A stretch of 64,000 bases of DNA, from the NCBI RefSeq assembly GCF_002217395.1, contig NZ_MUHD01000011.1, positions 183,896-247,895 on the forward strand. The letters are read 5' to 3'. Below are positions 27,680-36,099 of this stretch, in pieces. This DNA is from Flavobacterium plurextorum. Lineage in GTDB: Bacteria; Bacteroidota; Bacteroidia; Flavobacteriales; Flavobacteriaceae. The notes under the pieces are model-generated. The model had not been told where the DNA came from. It was given only the letters and a program-made list of their open reading frames with translations, and ran no database searches. Positions within the stretch are counted from its first letter, which is position 1. Every line of letters begins with the position of its first letter. The translations under genes and the position numbers were made by a program.

Positions 27680-28846
27680 ATGCCACAAATCATGAAAAAA
27701 GTTTACCTACTAATTGCATTTATTTCCATTTCTGTTTTTTCGCAGAAAAAATTCGACAACATTCAATCCCTAAAACTTGGAGAAGAAAGAAGGATAACAA
27801 TTGGACTTCCAGCTTCATATGAAGCTAAGCCTGACAAAAAATATCCGGTTTTATACCTTTTAGATGGTGATTATTTGTTCGATCCTTTTTCTGGAGCTGT
27901 AAGTTATGGTACTTATTGGGATGATATTCCAGAAATGATCATAATTGGAATTCATCAAAACAAAGACGGCGAGCGTTACGACGACACAACAATTGATCAA
28001 AACGAAGGTTTGCCTTTTGAAAAAGGCGCAAAGTTTTTTGAATTTATAGGAGCCGAATTAGTTCCATACATTGAAAAAAAATACAGAACATCACCTTTTA
28101 GAATCATTGCAGGACATGATGTAACGGCGAGTTTTGCCAATTTTTATTTATATAAAGAAAACCCGCTTTTCAGTGCGTATATTTGTCTAAGTCCAGAACT
28201 GGCCCCAAAAATGGAAGTGCGTATTGCAGAAAAATTTGCCAAAGTACAAAAACCAATATTCTATTATCTTTCTGCGGGAGAAGGAGACATAAAAAAAATT
28301 AAAGAGCCGATAGAAAAATTAGACAACAATATTAAAATCGCAAATAATCCGTTAGTAAATTATAAATACGAGTTATTTAAAAATGCAACTCACTATACCG
28401 AAGTTTTACATTCGATTCCGAGTGCGCTATATCAGATTTTTGAAGTTTACAGACCAATAAATTCTGCAGAATACGCAAACAAAATTGCTGTACTTGAAAC
28501 AGGTTATGCTGATTATTTAGAAAAAAAATACAATACAATGTCAGAAGTTTTAGGCGTTCAAATTCCAGTTCGAATGAGCGACTTTAAAGTGATTGAAAAT
28601 ATAATCTTGAAAAAGAACGCATACGACGAACTAGGAAAAATGGCCGAAATAGGAAATGTAAATTATCCAAAAGCAATGTTAGGAGAATACGAACTAGGCT
28701 TAATGTATGAAAAAATGGGCGATGCAAAACATGCCTCAAAAAAATATCAAAACGCTTCTCAAATGGAACCTATCGGCGATTTGAACAAGGATTTAATGTA
28801 TGAGAAGATGGACGAAATGAACGCACTTACTAAAAAAAGTAAATAA
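27680..28846 (+). CDS. Esterase-D-like alpha/beta-hydrolase lacking the nucleophile serine
   Basis: A 388-residue exported protein. The signal peptide (KKVYLLIAFISISVFSQ) may start at Met1 or Met5. Residues about 30-275 match the putative esterase family (esterase D/Fes type): KKYPVLYLLDGDYLF and GIHQNKDGERYDDTT. The nucleophile elbow should read GHSxGG, but here it is GHDVTA with Asp147 in place of Ser. The late THYTEVLHS keeps the His region. The C terminus holds a short TPR-like helical repeat (YELGLMYEKMGDAKHASKKY). The protein is probably not a serine esterase. Its stop overlaps the radA start by one base. Confidence 0.8.
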   Translation: MPQIMKKVYLLIAFISISVFSQKKFDNIQSLKLGEERRITIGLPASYEAKPDKKYPVLYLLDGDYLFDPFSGAVSYGTYWDDIPEMIIIGIHQNKDGERYDDTTIDQNEGLPFEKGAKFFEFIGAELVPYIEKKYRTSPFRIIAGHDVTASFANFYLYKENPLFSAYICLSPELAPKMEVRIAEKFAKVQKPIFYYLSAGEGDIKKIKEPIEKLDNNIKIANNPLVNYKYELFKNATHYTEVLHSIPSALYQIFEVYRPINSAEYANKIAVLETGYADYLEKKYNTMSEVLGVQIPVRMSDFKVIENIILKKNAYDELGKMAEIGNVNYPKAMLGEYELGLMYEKMGDAKHASKKYQNASQMEPIGDLNKDLMYEKMDEMNALTKKSK

Positions 28847-30207
28847 TGTCAAAAGTTAAAACTTCCTTTTTCTGCCAAAATTGCGGCACCCAATATTCAA
28901 AATGGCAAGGTCAATGCAATGCGTGCAAAGAATGGAATACTATTGCTGAAGAAATCATTCAGAAGCAGGAAAAAGTAGCTTGGAAAAGCGAACCAACTTC
29001 AACTGGCAAAGCGCCGAGACCTTTAAAAATAAACGAAATTGACTCGGCTCAGGAAATTCGCATGAATACTACTGACGGCGAATTAAATCGTGTTTTGGGC
29101 GGCGGAATTGTTCCTGGTTCTTTAACTCTTTTGGGCGGCGAGCCAGGAATAGGAAAAAGTACTCTTTTACTTCAAATCTCACTAAAATTACCCTATAAAA
29201 CTTTATATGTTTCTGGAGAAGAAAGTCAGAAACAAATAAAAATGCGTGCCGAAAGGATAACGCCAAACAGCGATAACTGTTATATTCTTACAGAAACTAA
29301 AACGCAGAATATCTTTAAACAAATCGAAGCAATTCAGCCTGAAATCGTAATCATCGATTCGATTCAGACTTTACATACCGATTATATTGAATCAACGGCA
29401 GGAAGCATTTCTCAAATTAGAGAAACGACTGCAGAATTAATCAAATTTGCCAAAGAAACCAATACTCCAGTTATTTTAATTGGACATATTACAAAAGACG
29501 GAAATATTGCGGGACCAAAAATTCTGGAACATATGGTTGATACCGTTCTTCAATTTGAAGGCGACAGAAACCACGTTTACCGAATTTTACGTTCGCTTAA
29601 AAACCGTTTTGGCTCTACGGCCGAATTGGGAATTTACGAAATGCTCGGAAGCGGTTTACGAGAAGTAAGCAATCCTTCAGAAATATTGATTTCGCACAAA
29701 GACGAAGAATTATCAGGAACCGCAATTGCTACAACACTCGAAGGCATGCGTCCGCTTATGATCGAAATTCAATCACTTGTAAGCACTGCTGTTTACGGAA
29801 CTCCGCAAAGAAGCACAACAGGATACAATGCTAAAAGATTAAACATGATTTTGGCGGTTTTAGAAAAAAGAGCAGGATTTCGTTTGGGCGCAAAAGACGT
29901 TTTCTTAAATGTAACGGGCGGAATTTCTGTTGATGATCCCGCAATTGACCTTGCTGTTGTTGCTGCGATTTTATCTTCAAACGAAGACATTCCGGTTGGA
30001 AAAGGTTTTTGCTTTGCCGGCGAAGTAGGACTTTCTGGAGAAATTCGCCCCGTAAATCGTGTTGATCAGCGTATTCAGGAAGCCGAAAAACTAGGTTTTG
30101 ATACTATTTTTGTTTCTAAATACAATAAAATCACTTTAAAAAACACTGGAATTAAAATTGAACTTGTTGCTAAAATTGAAGATGTTGCCAGTATTCTTTT
30201 TGGTTGA
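28846..30207 (+). CDS. radA: DNA repair protein RadA
   Basis: A 453-residue RecA-like ATPase that drives branch migration in recombinational repair. It has an N-terminal C4 zinc finger (CQNCGTQYSKWQGQCNACKEW, residues 10-30), Walker A GEPGIGKST (about 98-106), Walker B IVIIDSIQTL, the RadA-specific KNRFG motif at 252-256 and a C-terminal Lon-protease-like domain (ISVDDPAIDLAVVAAILSS; FAGEVGLSGEIRPV). Its start overlaps the preceding hydrolase-like gene by one base (TAATG), so the two are translationally linked. Confidence 0.97.
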   Translation: MSKVKTSFFCQNCGTQYSKWQGQCNACKEWNTIAEEIIQKQEKVAWKSEPTSTGKAPRPLKINEIDSAQEIRMNTTDGELNRVLGGGIVPGSLTLLGGEPGIGKSTLLLQISLKLPYKTLYVSGEESQKQIKMRAERITPNSDNCYILTETKTQNIFKQIEAIQPEIVIIDSIQTLHTDYIESTAGSISQIRETTAELIKFAKETNTPVILIGHITKDGNIAGPKILEHMVDTVLQFEGDRNHVYRILRSLKNRFGSTAELGIYEMLGSGLREVSNPSEILISHKDEELSGTAIATTLEGMRPLMIEIQSLVSTAVYGTPQRSTTGYNAKRLNMILAVLEKRAGFRLGAKDVFLNVTGGISVDDPAIDLAVVAAILSSNEDIPVGKGFCFAGEVGLSGEIRPVNRVDQRIQEAEKLGFDTIFVSKYNKITLKNTGIKIELVAKIEDVASILFG

Positions 30208-30367
30208 TTTTTTTTCAACACAAATTCCACAAATTAAACACGAATTTTTATTTAATTTTAAAATCTAAATCTAGATATTTACTAAATTCGAGAAATTAGC
30301 GCAGTTTGTGACTGAAAAAACAATGTGTCATTCTAAATAGTTCTAAATTCTTTCGAAAAATGCTGTT

Positions 30368-32332
30368 ATGAATTTTCCAAAACAAAAAATATACAAAGCT
30401 CTAAAAATACTAGCCGTTTTATTGGTTTTGCTTTGCATCGGATTGTACTTTTTTCGCAACTCGCTTCTAAAACAAGCTGTCGCCAAAGTTACCCACAAAA
30501 TGGCTGTTGATTACAACAGTGATTTTTCTATAAAAGAAGCTTCTTTCAGCGGATTGTCCAGCATAAAACTTACCGATGTTGTTTTGGTTCCAAAAAATGC
30601 AGACACACTTTTAAAAATCAAAAACATTGAAACCAGTGTCAGCTTAAGCAACTTATTAATTGGCGATGTTCAAGTTGGTACTTTAAAAGTTAACAACGGC
30701 TACATTCAATTGGTTAAAAAGGGAAAGATTCGAAATTTTGATGCTTTCCTAAAAAGAAATCGTGATGATTCTGAGAAAAACGAAAAACGCAAATACGGTG
30801 CTTTTGCTTATCGCATCATTTCAAAGCTATTAAATCTGGTTCCAACGGATATGAATTTGGAAAACTTCCAATTCAAAATCGATGATAATGGCAAAAAAAC
30901 AGCTGTTGCAATCAACAAACTGGTTTTAAACAACAAACAGCTCGAAACCAATATTCATGTTAAAAGCAAAGATTTCGATCAGCGCTGGAACTTAAAAGGA
31001 TTTGCTGATCCAAGAAATCAAAAAGCTGATATTCGATTCTTTAATTTAGATACCGGAGCCATTCGCGTTCCTTATCTTGATGAACGCTACAATTTAAAAG
31101 CGAGCTTTGATTCTATTCGTCTGAATGTACAAAACATTGACAAAAGCGGCAGCGAATTGCACATTGACGGTTTCACCTCGATTGTTAATTTAAAAATTAA
31201 TCATCCAAAAATTGCCAGTAAAGATGTTGTCATAAAAAATGCCCGTTTTGATTACCGATTTTTACTGGGCGATGATTTTATCTCAATTGACAGTACTTCA
31301 ACAATGCAGTTGAATAAGATTAAAGTAAAACCATACATCTCTTACAGCACAGAAAAAGATACTGTTTACACTTTGAAAGTGAATATTCCGAAAATGAAAG
31401 CGCAAGATTTCATTGTTTCGCTTCCTGATGGTTTATTTACGCATTTTCAAGGCATGCAGGCAACTGGAAATTTCGATTATAAACTCGATTTCAAATTCAA
31501 TAAAAACAAACCGAATACACTTGTTTTTGACAGTAAACTAAACAAAGAAGATCTGCATATTACCAAGTATGGTGAAGCCGATTTGAATAAACTTAACGGT
31601 GAATTTGTGTATCGTGCAATTATTCAAAATGTTTTGCAGCGTCCAGTTTTAGTTGGAAATGCAAATCCGAATTATACGCCATTAGATCAAATTTCGCCTT
31701 ATTTACGAAAATGCGTTTTAACAACTGAAGATCCTTCTTTCTTTTCACATCGCGGCTTTATAAATGAAGCTTTCAAGCAGTCTATTCTTAAAAACATTAG
31801 AACTAAAAAATTCTCGCGCGGCGCCAGCACAATAAGCATGCAGCTGATTAAAAATGTATTCTTAACGAGAGAAAAAACGCTTTCGCGAAAGCTTGAAGAA
31901 ATCCTTTTGGTTTATATTTTAGAAAATAACCGAATTGTAAGTAAGGAAAGAATGCTGGAAGTTTATTTCAATATTATTGAATGGGGACCAAATGTATACG
32001 GAATTGGTGAAGCAAGTCATTTTTATTTCCAAAAAAGCCCATCCGCTTTAAGCGTTGATGAATGTTTATATTTAGCAACGATTATTCCGAAACCGCGAAA
32101 ATTCATGTATCAATTTAATGATGAAGGCAATTTGAAAGACTTCGCCATTAAAAACCAGAAATTTTTAAAGAATTTAATGTTTCGACGAGGTTTATTAATT
32201 CCAGAAGATACTATTGGACAGTTGCCAGTTTATATTTCAGGAAATGCACGTTCGTTAATACGAATCAAAGCTCCAGATTCTACCGCAGTTCCTGCGGACT
32301 CTTTATCTATCAGTGACGAATTTGATTTGTAA
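30368..32332 (+). CDS. AsmA-like/GT51 peptidoglycan glycosyltransferase
   Basis: A 654-residue membrane-anchored protein. One N-terminal membrane helix (about 11-29) is followed by an AsmA-like beta-rich stretch (about 40-410) with the pattern of periplasmic scaffold or lipid-transfer proteins. A GT51 transglycosylase domain follows (about 415-610): catalytic Glu454 in TTEDPSFFSHRG, RGASTISMQLIKN, and YFNIIEWGPNVYGIGEAS. GT51 enzymes polymerise lipid II into glycan strands. No transpeptidase domain is present, so it is a monofunctional glycosyltransferase with an unusual N-terminal fusion. An RDD protein follows after two bases. Confidence 0.88.
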   Translation: MNFPKQKIYKALKILAVLLVLLCIGLYFFRNSLLKQAVAKVTHKMAVDYNSDFSIKEASFSGLSSIKLTDVVLVPKNADTLLKIKNIETSVSLSNLLIGDVQVGTLKVNNGYIQLVKKGKIRNFDAFLKRNRDDSEKNEKRKYGAFAYRIISKLLNLVPTDMNLENFQFKIDDNGKKTAVAINKLVLNNKQLETNIHVKSKDFDQRWNLKGFADPRNQKADIRFFNLDTGAIRVPYLDERYNLKASFDSIRLNVQNIDKSGSELHIDGFTSIVNLKINHPKIASKDVVIKNARFDYRFLLGDDFISIDSTSTMQLNKIKVKPYISYSTEKDTVYTLKVNIPKMKAQDFIVSLPDGLFTHFQGMQATGNFDYKLDFKFNKNKPNTLVFDSKLNKEDLHITKYGEADLNKLNGEFVYRAIIQNVLQRPVLVGNANPNYTPLDQISPYLRKCVLTTEDPSFFSHRGFINEAFKQSILKNIRTKKFSRGASTISMQLIKNVFLTREKTLSRKLEEILLVYILENNRIVSKERMLEVYFNIIEWGPNVYGIGEASHFYFQKSPSALSVDECLYLATIIPKPRKFMYQFNDEGNLKDFAIKNQKFLKNLMFRRGLLIPEDTIGQLPVYISGNARSLIRIKAPDSTAVPADSLSISDEFDL

Positions 32333-32334
32333 TT

Positions 32335-32748
32335 ATGAAACCCACTTATTTATTTAAAAGAGTTTTTGCCTTTGGAATTGACTTTATCATTTTAGCTCTA
32401 ACAGTTAAAATACTATTTCCGTATATCTCTTATAAAAACAGTATTGGCGAGAGTTACATTAAAACGGAAATTGGCCTTTTAATTTATTATCTCTTTTTTA
32501 TTTTTCAGGATGTTTTTATGAATAAAACTATTGGAAAACACATCTTCAAGCTGCAAATGACATTTGATAATCCTATGGAAACAACAGGATACAAAAAATA
32601 TTTTAGAATAATTATTAGACGCCTTTTTGATCTGCTTGAATTAGTTTGTCCTTTCATTTACTTAATCACAATTGGTTTGACAAAGAAGAATCAAAAATTG
32701 GGGGATTTAATCGCAAAAATAGTGGTAACACAAAAATCCAATAATTAA
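32335..32748 (+). CDS. RDD family membrane protein
   Basis: A 137-residue protein with the RDD layout: KRVFAFGIDFIILALTV (R and D within the first helix), a second helix around IGLLIYYLFFIFQDVF, the amphipathic GKHIFKLQM segment, and a third helix near LLELVCPFIYLITIGL, with the FRIIIRRLFDLLE charged pattern between. RDD proteins are small integral membrane proteins, some linked to ion homeostasis; the role here is unknown. It is coupled to the GT51 gene (gap of two bases) and closed by a long hairpin. Confidence 0.8.
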   Translation: MKPTYLFKRVFAFGIDFIILALTVKILFPYISYKNSIGESYIKTEIGLLIYYLFFIFQDVFMNKTIGKHIFKLQMTFDNPMETTGYKKYFRIIIRRLFDLLELVCPFIYLITIGLTKKNQKLGDLIAKIVVTQKSNN

Positions 32749-32773
32749 GACAGCTGCTTTTAGCTGCACTTAT

Positions 32774-32825
32774 AAAAAAAACCACAAATTATCACGGATT
32801 AATCTGTGTTAATTTGTGGTTTTTG
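32774..32825. terminator. Long hairpin terminator
   Basis: AACCACAAATTA-ACACGGATT and AATCTGTGTTAATTTGTGGTT form an ~20-bp stem with A- and T-runs on either side, between convergent RDD and aldo/keto reductase genes. The AATCTGTGTTAATTTGTGG half resembles dispersed spacer repeats found elsewhere in the window. Confidence 0.75.
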
Positions 32826-32845
32826 TGTTTATTACAAAATCGAAG

Positions 32846-33883
32846 TTAAGGCGCAGGATCAGGAATTATAGCCTGAACGTGATTAATTTCGGCGATAATT
32901 TCTTTTGAAAGCACAACATCAATTGTGGCGATATTTTCTTTTAATTGTTCTAAAGTTGTTGCACCAATAATTGCACTAGTTAAAAATGGCTGCTGCAATA
33001 CAAATCCCATCGCCAATTCTGTTAAAGTTAAACCATGTTTTTTGGCGATTTCTAAATACAACTTTGTTGCTTGTGTGCATTGCTCACTATTGTAACGCGT
33101 GTATTGAGGAAAGAGTTTTATTCTAGAATTTGGATGTGCTTCTCCTGTTAAAAATTTACCCGTTAAAACTCCAAATGCTAAAGGCGAATAAGCCAACAAT
33201 CCAACATTTTCATGCATTGAAACTTCGGCAGAATTCACTTCAAAAAGACGATTTAATAATGAATATGGATTTTGAACGGTTTTAATTCTAGGCAGATTAT
33301 GATATTTACTTTCTTCCAAAAGACGCATCATTCCCCAAGAATTCTCATTTGAAACACCAATATGTTTAATTTTCCCTTCTTTAATTAACCCATCAAACGT
33401 TTCTAAAATTTCTCTAAAATTATCTTCCCATGCATCTTCAAAACCTGTAAATGCGCGGTGCCCAAAATTATTAGTTTTTCTTTCCGGCCAATGCATTTGA
33501 TACAAATCAATATAATCTGTCTGCAAACGCTTTAAACTGTTTTCTAAAGCATATTTAATACTTGCAGGCGAAAAATCTAATTTCTCACGCATATAACCAA
33601 AATTCGGATTTGGCCCTGCTATTTTAGAAGCTAAAACAATCTTATCACGGTTTCCAGATTTTTTAAACCACGTTCCAATAACTTTTTCTGTGCTTCCGTA
33701 CGTTGCTTCACTTGCCGGCACCGAATACATCTCTGCAGTATCAAAAAAGTTCACGCCTTGTTCAAGTGCATAATCCATTTGAGCATGACCTTCTGCCTCT
33801 GTATTCTGTTGACCAAAAGTCATGGTTCCAAGGTTGATTTTACTAACTTTTATATCGGTATTTGGTAATGTTGTGTATTTCAT
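32846..33883 (-). CDS. Tas-like NADP(H)-dependent aldo/keto reductase
   Basis: A 345-residue TIM-barrel oxidoreductase closely resembling E. coli Tas (MKYTTLPNTDIKVSKINLGTMTFG at the start; DYIDLYQMHWPERKTNNFG; ending IIPDPAP). The catalytic tetrad can be placed as D48 and Y53 in FDTAEMY, the lysine in VLASKI and the histidine in YQMHWP. NADP(H) contacts follow in TSAIIGATTLEQLKENI. It probably reduces small carbonyls; the natural substrate is unknown. It is a single gene, closed by the hairpin at 32774. Confidence 0.9.
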   Translation of the reverse strand: MKYTTLPNTDIKVSKINLGTMTFGQQNTEAEGHAQMDYALEQGVNFFDTAEMYSVPASEATYGSTEKVIGTWFKKSGNRDKIVLASKIAGPNPNFGYMREKLDFSPASIKYALENSLKRLQTDYIDLYQMHWPERKTNNFGHRAFTGFEDAWEDNFREILETFDGLIKEGKIKHIGVSNENSWGMMRLLEESKYHNLPRIKTVQNPYSLLNRLFEVNSAEVSMHENVGLLAYSPLAFGVLTGKFLTGEAHPNSRIKLFPQYTRYNSEQCTQATKLYLEIAKKHGLTLTELAMGFVLQQPFLTSAIIGATTLEQLKENIATIDVVLSKEIIAEINHVQAIIPDPAP

Positions 33884-34115
33884 TTTTTTCTAAGGTACTA
33901 AGGTTCTGAGAAACTAAGATTCTAAGGTTTCTTTTTTCAAATAATAAGCTTCAAATATACGATGCTATTCTTCAAATGAAAATCTCTAAATAGTTAAAAA
34001 AACTACAAGTTTTTCTGAGGTACTAAGTTAAATTCAGGGCAATAAAAAAGGCTCAAAGCAAAACTTTGAACCTTTAAAAAAACTTAGCACCTTAGTTCCT
34101 CAGAACCTCAGCTAC
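33884..34115. repeat. Degenerate CTAAGGTTCTGAG spacer repeats
   Basis: The gap is filled with variants of CTAAGGTACTAAGGTTCTGAG (33893-33932), TTCTGAGGTACTAAGTT (34013-34030) and the inverse AACTTAGCACCTTAG with CTCAGAACCTCAG (34081-34112). Inverted copies flank the terminator at 34043-34076. Confidence 0.55.
34043..34076 (-). terminator. Terminator after the OmpA lipoprotein gene
   Basis: On the minus strand, AAAGGTTCAAAG, TTTTG and CTTTGAGCCTTTTTTATT form a stem and T-run, about 40 bases after the stop at 34116. Confidence 0.75.
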
Positions 34116-35060
34116 TTAATTAATACTATTAAGCATCTCTGCAATCTCGTCTAATCTTGGAGTTAAAATAATTTCGATTCTGCGGTTTTTAGCTTTTCCT
34201 TCTGGAGTAGCATTACTTGCTAAAGGAGAGAATTCACTTCTTCCTGCCGCAGTTAATTTTTGTTTGTTGATTTTAACATTTTCACTTAAAATAGCCACAA
34301 TTGCAGTCGCTCTTTTAGTAGATAAATCCCAGTTGTTTGCAATTGGCCCAGAACCAGCATACGGATCATCATCTGTATGTCCTTCAATAAGAACTGAAAG
34401 ATCAGGATTGTCACCTAGAACTTTTCCTAATTCTACAACAGCTTTTCTTCCCTCGGTCCCAACAGCCCAGCTTCCAGAATTGAAAAGCAGTTTATTCTCC
34501 ATCGAAACATAAACTTTTCCATTCTTTTGTTCCACTGTCAAACCTTTACCTTCAAAACCATTTAAAGCTTTCGATAAAGTTTCTTTCAATTTACGCATTG
34601 ATTCCTCTTTAGCAGCAATCATATCTTCAAGCTCTTTTAATCGACTTGCCGTTTTATCAAGACTTGCTTGCTCTTCAGCCAGTTTCTTAGATTTTGCTTC
34701 TAATTGCGCTAACAATTCACGGTTTTTATTCATGTTTTTCTCCAATGCATCATTGCTGTTTTTTTCAAGAGCATTGTATGAATCTTGTAAAACCTTATAT
34801 TTATTTTGCGCAGCGGCTAAATCAGCTTTTTGTTTTGCCAATTCATCTTTCGTGCTGTTTAAATCTTTGGTTAAATTATCACGTTCTAATTCCAGTTGAT
34901 TTTTAGATTTTTGCAAATCGGCATTTTGATCTGCAATCGAACGATTTTCTTTTTTAAGATCTGAATACTTTGTTTCCAAATCATTGTAAATCTTTTTAGA
35001 CACACAAGAAGTCATAGACAGAGCCAAAACCACTAATCCTATCGAAGCTTTTTTAATCAT
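34116..35060 (-). CDS. OmpA-family coiled-coil lipoprotein
   Basis: A 314-residue lipoprotein with lipobox LSMTSC (Cys19). A long coiled coil covers about 25-165 (ETKYSDLKKENRSIADQNADL and following heptads). A C-terminal OmpA-type peptidoglycan-binding domain covers about 185-300: IEGHTDDDPYAGSG, WDLSTKRATAIVAIL, and AAGRSEFSPLASNATPEGKAKNRRIEI, with the diaminopimelate-binding Asp and Arg present. It tethers the outer membrane to the cell wall. Single gene, own terminator. Confidence 0.93.
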   Translation of the reverse strand: MIKKASIGLVVLALSMTSCVSKKIYNDLETKYSDLKKENRSIADQNADLQKSKNQLELERDNLTKDLNSTKDELAKQKADLAAAQNKYKVLQDSYNALEKNSNDALEKNMNKNRELLAQLEAKSKKLAEEQASLDKTASRLKELEDMIAAKEESMRKLKETLSKALNGFEGKGLTVEQKNGKVYVSMENKLLFNSGSWAVGTEGRKAVVELGKVLGDNPDLSVLIEGHTDDDPYAGSGPIANNWDLSTKRATAIVAILSENVKINKQKLTAAGRSEFSPLASNATPEGKAKNRRIEIILTPRLDEIAEMLNSIN

Positions 35061-35217
35061 TTTATTTTCTTTTTTTTATTTGAAGCGTATTATTAATTCC
35101 TGTTTTTAGCTATAATTCGAATAGAATCGAAATGAACTTTTTCTTTAAATTCAAAGTAAAATTCAATTTATCAGAATTTCCGAATCACGTTTCTCTCAAC
35201 AAGAACAATACCAAATT

Positions 35218-35979
35218 TTACTCAATCTCGACTAAAACCGGACAATGATCTGAATGCATCGCATCTGGAAGAATCACGGCACGTTTTAAACGATGTTCCA
35301 TTGAAGCACTTACCAAATTGTAATCGATACGCCAGCCTTTATTATTTCCTCTCGCTCCTGCACGATAGCTCCACCACGAATAATGATGCGGATCTTTATT
35401 AAAATGACGGAAACTGTCTATAAAACCAGATTTCATAAAAGCATCCAGCCATGCGCGTTCAGCAGGTAAAAAGCCTGAAACTGTTTTATTGCGCACCGGA
35501 TCATGAATATCTATCGCTTCGTGGCAAATATTATAATCACCGCAAATAACTAGATTGGGAATAGCGATTTTTAATTCGTTAATGTACGTTTGAAAATCAT
35601 CCATAAACATAAATTTATGATCTAATCTTTCAATATTTGTTCCTGACGGAAGATACAAACTCATTACCGAAACATCATCAAAATCAGCGCGAAGATTACG
35701 TCCTTCAAAATCCATATGATGAATTCCTGTACCAAAAACTACATTATTAGGTTTTGTTTTCGACAAAATTGCAACACCGCTGTATCCTTTTTTTGTTGCT
35801 GGATAGTAATATTGATAAGGATAGCCTGCGGCCGTAATATCGTCAACTGGAATTTGATCTTGCGTAGCTTTGATTTCCTGAAGGCAGATTACATCAGGAT
35901 TTGCCTGCTGCAGCCATTCGATAAAACCTTTATTAATTGCAGCACGAATTCCGTTTACATTATAAGAAATAATTTTCAT
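35218..35979 (-). CDS. xth: Exodeoxyribonuclease III (Xth/ExoA type)
   Basis: A 253-residue endonuclease/exonuclease/phosphatase-fold enzyme that cleaves at abasic sites and trims 3' ends in base-excision repair. Motifs include MKIISYNVNGIRAAINKG (Asn7-type), CLQEIKATQDQIP with the metal-binding Glu34, GYSGVAILSKT, GDYNICHEAIDIHDP, and the C-terminal SDHCPVLVEI with the catalytic Asp-His. The length is standard. A TACATTTG -7 box lies at 36009-36002 on the minus strand, just upstream. Confidence 0.96.
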   Translation of the reverse strand: MKIISYNVNGIRAAINKGFIEWLQQANPDVICLQEIKATQDQIPVDDITAAGYPYQYYYPATKKGYSGVAILSKTKPNNVVFGTGIHHMDFEGRNLRADFDDVSVMSLYLPSGTNIERLDHKFMFMDDFQTYINELKIAIPNLVICGDYNICHEAIDIHDPVRNKTVSGFLPAERAWLDAFMKSGFIDSFRHFNKDPHHYSWWSYRAGARGNNKGWRIDYNLVSASMEHRLKRAVILPDAMHSDHCPVLVEIE

Positions 35980-36001
35980 CAGATTGTATTTTTAAGGATT
36001 C

Positions 36002-36009
36002 CAAATGTA
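36002..36009 (-). promoter_or_regulatory. -7 element for xth
   Basis: TACATTTG on the minus strand, 22 bases before the start codon. No clear -33 box. Confidence 0.35.
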
Positions 36010-36061
36010 ATAAAAAAGTGGAAAGTTTGCGTTTGAATAAACGAAAAGTAGAGTTTTTTGT

Positions 36062-36069
36062 TATCTTTG
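36062..36069 (+). promoter_or_regulatory. -7 element for olsF
   Basis: TATCTTTG, 30 bases before the start at 36100, matches TAnnTTTG exactly; the nearest upstream TTTG is spaced somewhat too far (26 bases). Confidence 0.45.
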
Positions 36070-36099
36070 TTGGCTGCTCTAATAATTTAAAAATAGTAC

